Part shown: one piece after another, positions 21,340-30,023 of the stretch
Layout of the letters: each line of letters starts with the position of its first letter
How positions within the stretch are numbered: the first letter of the stretch is position 1
DNA from: Phycisphaerales bacterium UBA7812
GTDB taxonomy: Bacteria > Planctomycetota > Phycisphaerae > Phycisphaerales > UBA1924
Direction of reading: 5' to 3'
NCBI GenBank assembly: GCA_002480345.1
Contig: DLBY01000176.1
Span: 29,044 to 65,021 of the forward strand
DNA length: 35,978 nucleotides
The notes under the pieces: model-generated
Databases searched by the model: none
What the model was told of the DNA's origin: nothing
What the model saw: only the letters and a program-made list of their open reading frames with translations
Position numbers and translations under genes: made by a program

Positions 21340-21931
21340 CAAAGAGATCGAGTGTGAACCCACGACCATCGCCCGCGCGATCGACCTCGCCCGCGAAGCC
21401 GCCGCCGCCGAGGGACGCATCGTCATCGAGGTCATGGGCGACGGTCATGCCGTCCAGCAGGCGATGCTCGACCACCCCCCCGAGGACACCGCGGGGTTCG
21501 CCGAGCTCAAGCTCGTCACCGCCGACCCCGGCGCCTTCGTCTCCGTGACTCTCGCCGACACCCACCAGCTCCTCGACGCCGCGACCGAGGCCCACCAGCG
21601 CGCCGCCGATGAACTCGTCGCCGGCAATCGCGAGGACGCCATCGCCCCGCTGCGCGAGGCCCTCGAGTCCTGGGCCGTCGTCCGCGATGTCGTCGAGAAA
21701 TCCGCCGCCCTGCTCAGCGTCGATCCCCGCACCGTCCAGACCGAAGCCGGCACGGGCGACGCGATCATCGACGCCCTCACCGCCACCCTGGGCGAGATCA
21801 AGCAGGCCCTCGTGCGACAGGACGACGGCGCCCTCTCCGACACCCTCGCCTACGAAATGCCCGAGCAGGTCGACCGCTGGCGCGCCATGCTCCGCTCCCT
21901 CGAGCAGACCGCCGCCGCCGGCCGCGCCTGA
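21320..21931 (+). CDS. Conserved-looking hypothetical protein
   Basis: This 203-residue product is not recognised. The first 75 residues alternate short strands and helices (MRVLLDDKEIECEPTTIARA, then VIEVMGDGHAV). The rest is almost entirely helical and acidic, resembling a helical bundle, with no cysteine, no signal peptide and no membrane helix. The start overlaps the end of the LAB_N gene by 20 bases, so it is translationally coupled and probably serves the same process or is simply operonic. GC-rich third positions are typical of native genes here. Confidence 0.7.
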   Translation: MRVLLDDKEIECEPTTIARAIDLAREAAAAEGRIVIEVMGDGHAVQQAMLDHPPEDTAGFAELKLVTADPGAFVSVTLADTHQLLDAATEAHQRAADELVAGNREDAIAPLREALESWAVVRDVVEKSAALLSVDPRTVQTEAGTGDAIIDALTATLGEIKQALVRQDDGALSDTLAYEMPEQVDRWRAMLRSLEQTAAAGRA

Positions 21932-21971
21932 TCCCGGGGCAAAGACCCGACCCCGAGCCCCCCAAAGCAGG

Positions 21972-21977
21972 TAGGAT
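21972..21977 (+). promoter_or_regulatory. -10 candidate upstream of GTG 22009
   Basis: TAGGAT lies 31 bases before the GTG, giving a possible leader of about 25 bases. It may mark the start of a separate transcript. Confidence 0.25.
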
Positions 21978-22008
21978 TCCTCCGCGCCGAAGACGATCGG
22001 CGACCCGC

Positions 22009-22806
22009 GTGAGCCGACCCGAGCCCTCCCCAACCGTGCCGACCGACCCCAACACAGACGAGCCCTCCCTCGCATCGCCCCCGGATGCCGGTGCGCACCC
22101 GGTCGATCGCCTGATGGACCGCGCCTCCCACGCACTCGCGGAAACCCGCTATTTCGACGCCGCGAACCACGCCGCCCACGCCCTCAACCGCGCCCGCCGG
22201 GAAAACGACTTCGAACGCATGGCACGCATCTGCCTCCCGCTCCAGGAGGCCAGACGACAGATCCGCCAGCTCGCCACCGACACCGGCATCGTCCGCCTGA
22301 TCGCCCACCCCGACGACATCCGGGGATCGCTCGAGCCCGCGTGCTACCTCATCCAGCCCCCCATGATCGGCGCCGACGCCCGCGTGCTGCGCGAGACCGC
22401 CTTCAAGCGCCGTGTCCCCGTCTCCGTCCTCGCCCGCGAGCCCCTGACCCGAAAAGGCCTCTGGCCCATCGTGGGCGTCGGGGAAATCTCTGTCCGCGTC
22501 CAGATCGACCCGCCCGTCCCCCTCGACCGCGTCGACGACCACATCACCAAGGACCGGTTCGAGGGCGACATCCCCCTCGCCTGGTTCGAGGCCGCGGGCG
22601 AGGCCCTGGGCGACAGCGCCATCGACAAGCTCGCCCCGGGGCTCCACCCGCACTGGCGCGTCGATGAACTCATGGAGGCCCTCGAGGCCGTCCCCGAGCA
22701 CGAGAAACTCCACCAGGCCCTCGCCAAGGCCTGTCGGGAAGCGGTGGGGGTCGAGCCACCCCGCGGCCGCCGCCCCTCCGCCCTCGACAACCCGTTCAGT
22801 TTCTGA
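22009..22806 (+). CDS. Conserved-looking hypothetical protein, helical N-terminal part
   Basis: This 265-residue product is of unknown function. The N-terminal 30 residues are Pro/Thr/Asp-rich and disordered. Residues 33-85 form paired helices like one or two TPR-type hairpins (ASHALAETRYFDAANHAAHA). A mixed domain follows with strands such as GACYLIQ-like ACYLIQPPMIGADARVL, TRKGLWPIVG and EISVRVQIDPPVP, and a C-terminal helix. No cofactor or catalytic motif is evident. It probably belongs to a lineage-specific cytoplasmic family. The GTG start has no good Shine-Dalgarno, and the -10 candidate 31 bases upstream is the only start signal seen. Confidence 0.7.
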   Translation: MSRPEPSPTVPTDPNTDEPSLASPPDAGAHPVDRLMDRASHALAETRYFDAANHAAHALNRARRENDFERMARICLPLQEARRQIRQLATDTGIVRLIAHPDDIRGSLEPACYLIQPPMIGADARVLRETAFKRRVPVSVLAREPLTRKGLWPIVGVGEISVRVQIDPPVPLDRVDDHITKDRFEGDIPLAWFEAAGEALGDSAIDKLAPGLHPHWRVDELMEALEAVPEHEKLHQALAKACREAVGVEPPRGRRPSALDNPFSF

Positions 22807-22859
22807 TCTCCACGCGGCCGCGAACGCTCTCCGTCGTCCGCCGAAGGCTCCCAGCGTCG

Positions 22860-22865
22860 TACACT
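22860..22865 (+). promoter_or_regulatory. TANNNT -10 element, leaderless start of the substrate-binding protein gene
   Basis: TACACT ends six bases (CCGCCC) before GTG 22872. No Shine-Dalgarno is visible. Confidence 0.45.
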
Positions 22866-22871
22866 CCGCCC

Positions 22872-24548
22872 GTGCAGGGTTCCCGACTGACCATCGTGCT
22901 CGCGTTCATCGCGTTCGCCGTCCTGCTGGGCGTCCCCTTCCTCACGCGCCTCGGCACCGAGACCCACGCCTCGGATGGACGCCGCCTGATCGTCGTCACC
23001 CCCCATGTCCAGCAGATCCAGGACGAGTTCGCCGCCGCGTTCAACCGCTGGCACGAGCGCAACTTCGGGGAGCCCGTCTTCGTCGACTACCGCATCCCGG
23101 GCGGCACCAGCGAGATCCGCCGCCAGCTCACCGCCGAGTACCGCGCCCGCCTCGCCGATCCTGCCGCCTACACCCTCGAGCCCACGGGCGACCCCGAGCG
23201 CCCCTGGGAGGTCGCGATGGCGCCGGGCACCATCGGCACCGACCTCATGTTCGGAGGGGGCTCCTACGACCACGGCACCCTCGCCCAGGGCGTCACCGCG
23301 ACCCTCCGCACCCCCCAGGGCGACGAGGTCGAACTCACCGTCCCCCTCTCCGTCCCCGCCGGGCTGAGCGACCGCGAACTCCAGGACATCTTCGGCGACA
23401 ACCACATCGGCACCCAGACCCTCTACGACCCCGACCAATACTGGATCGGCACCGCCCTCTCCTCCTTCGGCATCATCTCCAACAACGACATCCTCCAGCG
23501 CCTCGGGGTCCCCACCCCCGACGCCTTCGAGGACCTCACCGACCCGAGACTCTTTGGATGGGTCGCCCTCGCCGACCCCCGGCAGTCGGGCTCCATCACC
23601 ACCACCTTCGATTCCATCCTCGGCAACTACGGCTGGGACGAGGGCTGGCGCATCCTCCGCGAAGCCTGCGGCAACGCCCGCTACTTCACCGCCCAGTCCA
23701 CCAAGCCCCCCGCCGATGTCGCTTCCGGGGACGCCGCCGTCGGGCTCGCGATCGATTTCTACGGGCGCGGCCAGGCCCAGACCGTCGCCGAAGCGGGCGA
23801 TCCCGACCGCGTCGCCTACATCGATCCCCCGGGCGAGGTCTACATCGACGCCGACCCGATCAGCATCCTCCGCGGAGGCCCCGACCCCGAGCTCGCCCGC
23901 CGCTTCCTCCGCTTCGTCCTCTCCGAGGAGGGCCAGGCCCTCTGGCAGTTCAACGCCACCTCCCGAGCCGCGGGCGCCGACAACCCCCTCGGCCCGGGCG
24001 GCGAGCCCATGGGCCCCGAGCGCAGCGAACTCCGCCGCATGCCCATCCGCCGCAGCATGTACGCGAACTACTTCGAGTACTTCAAAGACCCCGTCGTCCC
24101 CTTCGACATCGCCACCGATGTCGCCAACCCCGGCTGGCGCACGGGCGTCCAGATGATGATGGGCGCCTTCGGCATCGACACCGCCCCCAAGTGCCGGCGC
24201 GCCTGGGGCGCGATCATCGACGCCTCCGTCGATCCCGATTTCCCCCCAGAGGTCCTCGCCGCGATGCGCGACCGCTTCCACGCCTTCCCGTTCACCCCGG
24301 TGGAGCGCGAGGGCGCGCCCGCCGAGTGGGTCCCCTTCACCGAGGCGACCTACCGCACCGTCCGCAACCAGTGGCGCGACCCCGTCCGCGAGTCACGCCT
24401 CCGCATCCGCTACACCGCCTATTTCGCGGACCGGTACGACGAGATCATCACGATGGCATCCCGCCGCGCCATCGTCCCACTCCCCGATGACCCCATGGCG
24501 ACCGGCGACCACGCCCCCGCCCACACCACCCAGGCGCCCACAGAATGA
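22872..24548 (+). CDS. ABC-transporter-type extracellular substrate-binding protein (iron(III)-type)
   Basis: This 558-residue protein has a membrane anchor or signal (about residues 7-25) and then a periplasmic-binding fold of the AfuA/FbpA-like cluster. Recognisable segments are VVTPHVQQIQDEFAAAFNRW, GTDLMFGGGSYDH, SSFGIISNNDILQRLGVP and LADPRQSGSITTTFDSILGN. The family binds iron(III), thiamine-like or other small anions. It is longer than usual (around 340), with extra C-terminal sequence after the binding fold. No permease or ATPase gene is nearby, so it is an orphan, perhaps a sensor or a partner of a distant transporter. The gene overlaps pyk by ATGA. Confidence 0.85.
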   Translation: MQGSRLTIVLAFIAFAVLLGVPFLTRLGTETHASDGRRLIVVTPHVQQIQDEFAAAFNRWHERNFGEPVFVDYRIPGGTSEIRRQLTAEYRARLADPAAYTLEPTGDPERPWEVAMAPGTIGTDLMFGGGSYDHGTLAQGVTATLRTPQGDEVELTVPLSVPAGLSDRELQDIFGDNHIGTQTLYDPDQYWIGTALSSFGIISNNDILQRLGVPTPDAFEDLTDPRLFGWVALADPRQSGSITTTFDSILGNYGWDEGWRILREACGNARYFTAQSTKPPADVASGDAAVGLAIDFYGRGQAQTVAEAGDPDRVAYIDPPGEVYIDADPISILRGGPDPELARRFLRFVLSEEGQALWQFNATSRAAGADNPLGPGGEPMGPERSELRRMPIRRSMYANYFEYFKDPVVPFDIATDVANPGWRTGVQMMMGAFGIDTAPKCRRAWGAIIDASVDPDFPPEVLAAMRDRFHAFPFTPVEREGAPAEWVPFTEATYRTVRNQWRDPVRESRLRIRYTAYFADRYDEIITMASRRAIVPLPDDPMATGDHAPAHTTQAPTE

Positions 24549-26131
24549 ACCCACGACTCCCCACGCTTCTCGGGACGGGCGACCGCGGCGAACTCCCCCC
24601 GCGCGCCAAAATCGTCGCAACGCTCGGGCCCGCGAGCGACTCCAACGAGATGATCGCCAAGCTCATCGAGTCCGGGGTCGGGGTCTTCCGCCTCAACTTC
24701 TCGCACGGCTCCCTCGACGACCAACTCACACGCCTCAACCGCGTCCGTGAGGTCAGCGACCGCCTCGGCCGCGCCATCTGCGTCATGGGCGACCTCCAGG
24801 GCCCCAAGATGCGCGTCGGACCCGTCCCGGATTTCGTCGAGGGAGGCGGCCTGATCGTCCACCCGGGCGACGATGTCCTCTTCCGCGTCGATCACGAGGA
24901 AGCCGAGATGAACGGGTCGGGCGACGATGTCGCCGCCGTTCTCGGCACCACCTTCGATGAGATGTTCAACGATGTCCAGCCGGGTCAGCGCGTCCTGATC
25001 AACGACGGCGCCATCCGCATGCTCGCAGTCGATCGACGCAAGGGCCAGTGGCTCCGCTGCCGCGTCACCGTCGGTGGACGCATCACCTCCAGCAAGGGCA
25101 TCAACCTCCCCGAGACCGACCTCCGCATGCCTGCCATCACCCCGCGCGATTGGGACTGCGTCGAGTGGGGCATCCGGCACGGCGTCGACGCCTTCGCCCT
25201 CTCCTTCGTCCGCACCGCCGAAGAGGTCCGCGAACTCAAGGACCGACTCTCCGGAATGGTCAGCATCGAGCCCGAGCACGGCGCCGACCCCATGGCGACC
25301 CACACCCCCGTTATCGCCAAGATCGAGAAACCCCAGGCGATCGAACGCCTCGACGAGATCCTCGAAGCCGCCGACGGCGTCATGGTCGCGCGGGGCGACC
25401 TGGGCGTCGAGATGGAGACCCAGCAGGTCCCCGTCGCCCAGAAGTACATCATCGAGCGCGCCCGCAAGCAGGGAAAACCCATCATCGTCGCGACCCAGAT
25501 GCTCGAGACGATGATCGACAACCCCATCCCAACCCGCGCCGAGGCGAGCGATGTCGCCAACGCCATCTTCGACGGCGCCGACGCCGTCATGCTCAGCGGG
25601 GAGACCGCTGTCGGCAAGCACCCCGACCTCGTCGTCGACACCATGCGGCGCATCACCGAGTCCGCCGAGGCCTGGATCGACCACCTCCCCTTCTCACCCC
25701 ACGACGCCGATCTCCCGGAATACCCATTCCGCTCCGCAGCCCTCGCGATCGGCGCCTGGCATGTCGCCGACCGCGCCAAGGTCAAGCTCGTCGCCGTCTG
25801 GAGCGAATCGGGAGGCATGGCCCGCTACCTCTCCCAGACCGGGTTCCGCATCCCCATCCTCGCCTTCTCCTCCTCCCCCGTCGCCTGCCGACGCATGAAC
25901 TTCCTCGGGGGCGTCCTCCCCATCTGCACCGAACCACCCCAGTCGGGCCTCCTCAGCGACTGGACCGACTCCGTCGAGCAGACCGTCATCGAGCGCGGCT
26001 ACGCCAAGCACGGGGACGCCGTCATCCTCATCGCCGGCAAACCCCTGGGCTCCGTGCTCGGACAGGACGCGATGGCGATCCTCCGCGTGGGCGACCCGGG
26101 CAGCGGGTTCCGCTCCCACGACGAGCACTGA
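24545..26131 (+). CDS. pyk: Pyruvate kinase
   Basis: Pyruvate kinase makes pyruvate and ATP from phosphoenolpyruvate in glycolysis. The 528-residue product has KIVATLGPAS at the N-terminus and FRLNFSHG for the phosphate-binding region. The B-domain lid follows, then the signature IAKIEKPQAIERLDEILE with its catalytic Lys, and MVARGDLGVE. The C-terminal regulatory-type domain is present, so the enzyme may be allosteric. The usual TKGPEIR is LQGPKMRVG here, and a short insertion (around EPEHGADPMATHT) precedes the IAKIEKP strand. The ATG lies inside the ATGA overlap with the substrate-binding protein gene, an unusual partner for pyk. Confidence 0.97.
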   Translation: MNPRLPTLLGTGDRGELPPRAKIVATLGPASDSNEMIAKLIESGVGVFRLNFSHGSLDDQLTRLNRVREVSDRLGRAICVMGDLQGPKMRVGPVPDFVEGGGLIVHPGDDVLFRVDHEEAEMNGSGDDVAAVLGTTFDEMFNDVQPGQRVLINDGAIRMLAVDRRKGQWLRCRVTVGGRITSSKGINLPETDLRMPAITPRDWDCVEWGIRHGVDAFALSFVRTAEEVRELKDRLSGMVSIEPEHGADPMATHTPVIAKIEKPQAIERLDEILEAADGVMVARGDLGVEMETQQVPVAQKYIIERARKQGKPIIVATQMLETMIDNPIPTRAEASDVANAIFDGADAVMLSGETAVGKHPDLVVDTMRRITESAEAWIDHLPFSPHDADLPEYPFRSAALAIGAWHVADRAKVKLVAVWSESGGMARYLSQTGFRIPILAFSSSPVACRRMNFLGGVLPICTEPPQSGLLSDWTDSVEQTVIERGYAKHGDAVILIAGKPLGSVLGQDAMAILRVGDPGSGFRSHDEH

Positions 26132-26163
26132 ACCACCAGCCCGCCGCGCCCCCCGCGAACACC

Positions 26164-27360
26164 GTGAGCCACGCCGAATCCGACATCCGGACTTGGGAAC
26201 ACCTGCTCTCCCCCGCCTGCGACGACCTGCGCCGCGCCGCCGCCGACACCGATCCCGCCGATGTCACCGCGATCGCGCGCCTGCGCAAGAAGCACGATGC
26301 TGAGACCGTCCGCGCCGCGCTCCGTCTCGCGGAGGCCCGCCGCAAGCTCGCGCGCAAGTGGGACCGCGACGCCGACACGCTCGTCGCCGATCCCGAGGGC
26401 GCGGAGATGGCAAGCGGCGCCCTCGCCGCCCACCACAAGGCCGCCCGGTTCGCCCGCACGCACCCGGGCGCCCCGGTCGTCGATCTCTGCGCCGGGATCG
26501 GCGCCGACGCGCTCGCCCTCGCGCGCGCCGGGATGCGCGTCACCGCGATCGACCGCGACCCCCTCCGCGCCTGGATGACCGCCCGCAACACAGGCGACAG
26601 CGCGGGCTGCACCGCGCGCGCCGCTGATGCCCAGGCCCTGCTCGAAGCGGGCGAACTCGACAGCGTCCTTTTCCATCTCGACCCGAGCCGACGCGACGAG
26701 ACAGGCCGACGCATCCGCTACAACCAGCTCACCCCGGGCCCCGCCTTCATCGAGGCGCTCTGCACGGACCGCTCCGGCGCCGTCAAGCTCCCCCCGGGCG
26801 TCGACCCCGGAGAGCCCCCCGAGGGCGAACTCGAGTACATCTCCGAGCGAGGCCGCATGACCCAGGCCGTCCTCTGGACAGGCGACCTCGCCTCGTCGGT
26901 CGTGCGCGCCACCATGCTCCGCGACGCGGCGCCGCCCGCGACCATCCAAGGCGAGCCCGAAGGCGACCACGCCTGCCCCTGGGCGGAGATCGACCGCGCG
27001 CCGTGGGTCCACGCCGCCGACCCCTCCGCCGAGCGGGCGGGCCTGCTCCACGAGCTGTGCGCCCAGACCGATCTGGGCCTCGCCCACCCCGGCACCGGGC
27101 TCCTCTGCGGCGACGAGCCCGCCGATCACCCCATGCTGACACCCTTCCGTGCGCGCGCCGTCATGCCGTGGAGACGCGAGAAGGTCCGAGACTGGCTCCA
27201 CGCCAACGACGCCGGCATCGTCGAGATCAAAACCAGGGCAAAAGCCGCCGACACCGACACCGAACAGAAAGCCCTCCGGGGCGACGGCGCGACCGCCTAC
27301 ACCGTGTTCGTCCTCCGGTTCGGCCAGGCCGTCCGTGCGATCGTGTGCGAGCGCACCTGA
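26164..27360 (+). CDS. THUMP-like-domain class I SAM methyltransferase
   Basis: This 398-residue protein starts with a helical domain (about 1-90). A Rossmann methyltransferase follows: VVDLCAGIGADALALARAG is motif I, AIDRDP is motif II, and LDPSRR at the strand-4 end corresponds to the DPARR-type motif of this group. A C-terminal THUMP-like domain follows, with small strands and helices ending VLRFGQAVRAIVCERT. Related proteins are presumed RNA methyltransferases, but the target is unknown. GTG 26164, 33 bases after pyk, is the only reasonable start and lacks a clear Shine-Dalgarno, so the gene is likely read with pyk. It is convergent with the prepilin-like gene. Confidence 0.85.
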   Translation: MSHAESDIRTWEHLLSPACDDLRRAAADTDPADVTAIARLRKKHDAETVRAALRLAEARRKLARKWDRDADTLVADPEGAEMASGALAAHHKAARFARTHPGAPVVDLCAGIGADALALARAGMRVTAIDRDPLRAWMTARNTGDSAGCTARAADAQALLEAGELDSVLFHLDPSRRDETGRRIRYNQLTPGPAFIEALCTDRSGAVKLPPGVDPGEPPEGELEYISERGRMTQAVLWTGDLASSVVRATMLRDAAPPATIQGEPEGDHACPWAEIDRAPWVHAADPSAERAGLLHELCAQTDLGLAHPGTGLLCGDEPADHPMLTPFRARAVMPWRREKVRDWLHANDAGIVEIKTRAKAADTDTEQKALRGDGATAYTVFVLRFGQAVRAIVCERT

Positions 27361-27382
27361 CCGCCCGGGCCCGGGGCAGCGC

Positions 27383-28363
27383 TCAGGGCTCGCCGACCGT
27401 TCCGTCCAGCCCCGGCGCGAGGTCGTCCGTCCCGCGCCCGCTGAAGTACCGGTTCGTCGCGTCCTCCCCGCGGGCCGCGACCGCCCCGTCGGCACGCACC
27501 TGGTAGCCCATCTCTTCGAGCGAGAGCGCGCTCACATGCCCGTCCACGAAACTCGCGTTCGCCTTCCCCTGGTGCCGCTCGTCGGGCGCGCTGCGGTGCT
27601 CGTCGGCGCGGTAACGCGGATCCGCGTAGTCGCTCCCCGATTCCGCCAGCCGGGGCGGGTCGATGATGTACCCGTGCCCGCCCAGCGCGTGCAGGGGCGT
27701 GCCGTCGTCGTCGCGCCCGCCGTCCGCGATGTTGGGCTCACGCAACTTCTCGGGCTTCCCCGCCGCCGTGCCCGCCGAGTCCGCCGCGAGCACCGTCTGC
27801 GAGGACGAGATGGTCGTCGCGCGCACCGGGAAGTTGATGAACGACGACCCGCCGCTGTCGATCTCCGTGAACCGCGCGTTGCCCAGGAACTGGTGGTTGT
27901 ACCCGTACGCGTAGTTCCGCGTGCTCGTCCACTCCGGGACCGTGGGACACAAAAACACCTCCGAACCGTCCACCGGCAGCGAGTGCTCATCCGCCCGATC
28001 GGGCGAAGGGTTCGCGTACGCGTCGAACCCCGCCGCCGCGCCGATGACCGCGAACCAGCGCGGGCGATACTGCACCCCGTTGCCCAGCGGGTACAGGTTG
28101 TCCGACTCGTCCGCGAATCGTCCCGGCTGCCCAGGCACGGAAATGTCCCGGTTGTCGTCCGCGTAGATCTGCCACCCGATCGCGACCTGCCGCATCCGGC
28201 TCCCGCACACGATCGTGTTCGCCGACCGCCGCGCCGATCCCAATGCCGGCAGCAGGATCCCGACAAGCACCGCGATGATCCCGATGACAACAAGCAATTC
28301 GATGAGGGTGAACGCGCGCGACGCGTCGGGCCGATGGGTAGACTGTCGCGGGGTTCGTTTCAT
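27383..28363 (-). CDS. Prepilin-type pseudopilin-like protein (H-X9-DG type)
   Basis: The 326-residue protein has a class III signal: a basic leader, a cleavage site before F18, FTLIELLVVIGIIAVLVGIL with the conserved Glu at mature +5, then a long helix. The C-terminal part holds NASFVDGHVSAL, the DG end of the H-X9-DG motif of DUF1559-like proteins. These are strongly expanded in Planctomycetota. They are exported by a type II secretion/type IV pilus-like system and processed by a prepilin peptidase, which is not encoded here. Ala rather than Gly precedes the cleavage site. The role is unknown; pseudopilus or surface structures are likely. It is divergent from metF. Confidence 0.9.
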   Translation of the reverse strand: MKRTPRQSTHRPDASRAFTLIELLVVIGIIAVLVGILLPALGSARRSANTIVCGSRMRQVAIGWQIYADDNRDISVPGQPGRFADESDNLYPLGNGVQYRPRWFAVIGAAAGFDAYANPSPDRADEHSLPVDGSEVFLCPTVPEWTSTRNYAYGYNHQFLGNARFTEIDSGGSSFINFPVRATTISSSQTVLAADSAGTAAGKPEKLREPNIADGGRDDDGTPLHALGGHGYIIDPPRLAESGSDYADPRYRADEHRSAPDERHQGKANASFVDGHVSALSLEEMGYQVRADGAVAARGEDATNRYFSGRGTDDLAPGLDGTVGEP

Positions 28364-28468
28364 CCGTTCATCCGCAAAGATGGCAGAAGCGGGCCACCTC
28401 GAGTTATCGGGCCCTCAACCAGCGAGGGCGTCACCGAACCGCTTCGCACCACCACCGGGTTCCGTTCC

Positions 28469-29386
28469 ATGCACTTTGCCGACTTGTTCGCCCAACACCC
28501 GGCGACCTTCTCCTTCGAGTTCTTCCCACCCCGCGATGAGGCGGGCTCGGAAGATCTCTACCGCTCCATCAACGAACTGGTGCCGCTCCGCCCCCATTTC
28601 GTGAGTGTCACCTACGGCGCCGGCGGCACCACCAGCGACCTCACCCACAAGCTCGTCCTCCGCATCAAGGACGAGGGCAACCTCGACCCCATGCCGCACC
28701 TCACCAGCGTCTGCCACGGCGAGGACCATATCCGCGACATGCTCGAGGGGTACGCCCAGCGAGGCGTCAGCAATGTGCTCGCCCTCCGGGGCGACCCGCC
28801 CCGCGGCATGGACGATTACGACCGCACCAAGGACGCGTTCCAGTACGCGGGCGAACTGGTCGCTTACATCAAGAAATTCAACGAGCAGGGCATGCACCCC
28901 GACACACGGGGCTTCGGCATCGCCGTAGCGGGCTTCCCGGAAGGCCACCCCGCGACCCCCAACCGTCTCCTCGAGATGGACTACCTCAAGGCGAAGGTCG
29001 ACGAGGGCGCCGACTGCATCGTCACCCAGATGTTCTTCGACAACCGCGATTTCTACGACTTTCGCTACCGATGCGAACTCGCGGGCATCGATGTCCCGAT
29101 CATCGCGGGCCTCATGCCCATCCAGAGCGCCAAGGGCATGCGCAAGATGGCCGAACTCGCCGCGGGCGCCCGCTTCCCCGCCTCGCTGCTCCGCGCGATC
29201 CGCCGCGCGGGCGACAACGCCGACGCCGTGCGCCGCGTCGGCATCCATTGGGCAACCGAGCAGGCCCGCGACCTCCTCGACAACGAGGTCAACGGCATCC
29301 ACTTCTACACCCTCAACAAGAGCACCGCGACGCGCGAGATCTACAAGAACCTGGGCGTCAGCGATTCCACCGAGATGGTGATCTGA
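28469..29386 (+). CDS. metF: 5,10-methylenetetrahydrofolate reductase
   Basis: MetF reduces methylene-THF to methyl-THF with FAD and NAD(P)H, supplying the methyl group for methionine. The 305-residue product has the TIM-barrel landmarks. FSFEFFPPRDE carries E17, equivalent to the catalytic Glu in E. coli. FVSVTYGAGGTT, LALRGDPP, FGIAVAGFPEGHP and FDNRDFYDF also match. The length is normal for a bacterial single-domain enzyme. ATG 28469 is the first codon of the conserved region; no Shine-Dalgarno or TANNNT lies just before it. I see no S-adenosylmethionine riboswitch in the 105-base divergent gap. Confidence 0.96.
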   Translation: MHFADLFAQHPATFSFEFFPPRDEAGSEDLYRSINELVPLRPHFVSVTYGAGGTTSDLTHKLVLRIKDEGNLDPMPHLTSVCHGEDHIRDMLEGYAQRGVSNVLALRGDPPRGMDDYDRTKDAFQYAGELVAYIKKFNEQGMHPDTRGFGIAVAGFPEGHPATPNRLLEMDYLKAKVDEGADCIVTQMFFDNRDFYDFRYRCELAGIDVPIIAGLMPIQSAKGMRKMAELAAGARFPASLLRAIRRAGDNADAVRRVGIHWATEQARDLLDNEVNGIHFYTLNKSTATREIYKNLGVSDSTEMVI

Positions 29387-29390
29387 TCCG

Positions 29391-29408
29391 GTCGCGTGCC
29401 CGCGCGAC
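29391..29408. repeat. Short hairpin after metF
   Basis: GTCGCG and CGCGAC form a 6-bp stem around a 6-base loop, five bases past the metF stop, in the 41-base convergent gap. No T-tract follows. Confidence 0.25.
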
Positions 29409-29427
29409 GCCCACCCATCCAGCCCGA

Positions 29428-29925
29428 TCAGCCGTCCAGCCAGCTCAATCTCGCCAGCTCGCGGATCAGCGGCGCCGCGCGCGAAGCGGGCGATGCGTCC
29501 ACCTCGTGCGCCCGGTACACCCCACCCGATCCGATCTCGACCACCGCCACCGACGCGTCACCGGGAGGTGTATACACCAGCGGGCCGGGCACGCGGCGAC
29601 CCGCTGTCGTCTCCGCCTCCCGAGCGAGCGCATAGACCGCGTCGAGCTGCGCGGGCTCGAGCCGCCGGGCGATGGGGGGGAACCCGGGCTCGACGACCCC
29701 GGCGCCCACCTCCGCGCGCAGCAGCCCGTCGGATTCGACCGCGTAGCGAGCCGCCCGGAACGCCGGGTCATCGCCGCCCCCCGCGCGGGCCTGCGCGGGA
29801 TACACCGTCACCAGCATCGTGTAGTCCGCGGGCCGCGACTCGGGGAGCACCAGCCTCCCGGCGCACCCCGCGAGGGCGGGCAGCACGAGCAGAAAAGCGA
29901 GCATCGACGCGATCATCCGGCGCAT
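29428..29925 (-). CDS. Lipoprotein of unknown function
   Basis: This 165-residue protein opens with MRRM, a hydrophobic core and the lipobox L18-A19-G20-C21, a clear lipoprotein signal. The mature part is a small alpha/beta domain with strands such as DYTMLVTVYP and DASVAVVEIGSGG and no catalytic motif. It may be attached to the inner or outer membrane; its function is unknown. The ATG at 29925 has TAGACT six bases upstream, so the transcript is probably leaderless. It is divergent from pheT. Confidence 0.8.
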   Translation of the reverse strand: MRRMIASMLAFLLVLPALAGCAGRLVLPESRPADYTMLVTVYPAQARAGGGDDPAFRAARYAVESDGLLRAEVGAGVVEPGFPPIARRLEPAQLDAVYALAREAETTAGRRVPGPLVYTPPGDASVAVVEIGSGGVYRAHEVDASPASRAAPLIRELARLSWLDG

Positions 29926-29931
29926 GCGCAG

Positions 29932-29937
29932 AGTCTA
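29932..29937 (-). promoter_or_regulatory. TANNNT -10 element, leaderless start of the lipoprotein gene
   Basis: Minus-strand TAGACT ends six bases before ATG 29925. No Shine-Dalgarno is visible. Confidence 0.5.
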
Positions 29938-30009
29938 CCGGCACGGCGCGCGCCGGGACGATCCTCGTCCGCGGAAAGCCGACGCACCGTCGCCCCCCCC
30001 GCGTGGCGC

Positions 30010-30015
30010 TATTCT
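30010..30015 (+). promoter_or_regulatory. TANNNT -10 element before pheT
   Basis: TATTCT ends eight bases (TGGGCCTT) before ATG 30024. No ribosome binding site is seen. Confidence 0.45.
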
Positions 30016-30023
30016 TGGGCCTT

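Noticed and set aside
22344..24281. 645-codon minus-strand open frame opposite the binding-protein gene
   Set aside because: Low-complexity product and no domain; it spans two well-supported plus-strand genes and the gap between them.
28364..28468. Possible S-adenosylmethionine riboswitch upstream of metF
   Set aside because: The gap is only 105 bases and shows no recognisable aptamer stems or terminator.
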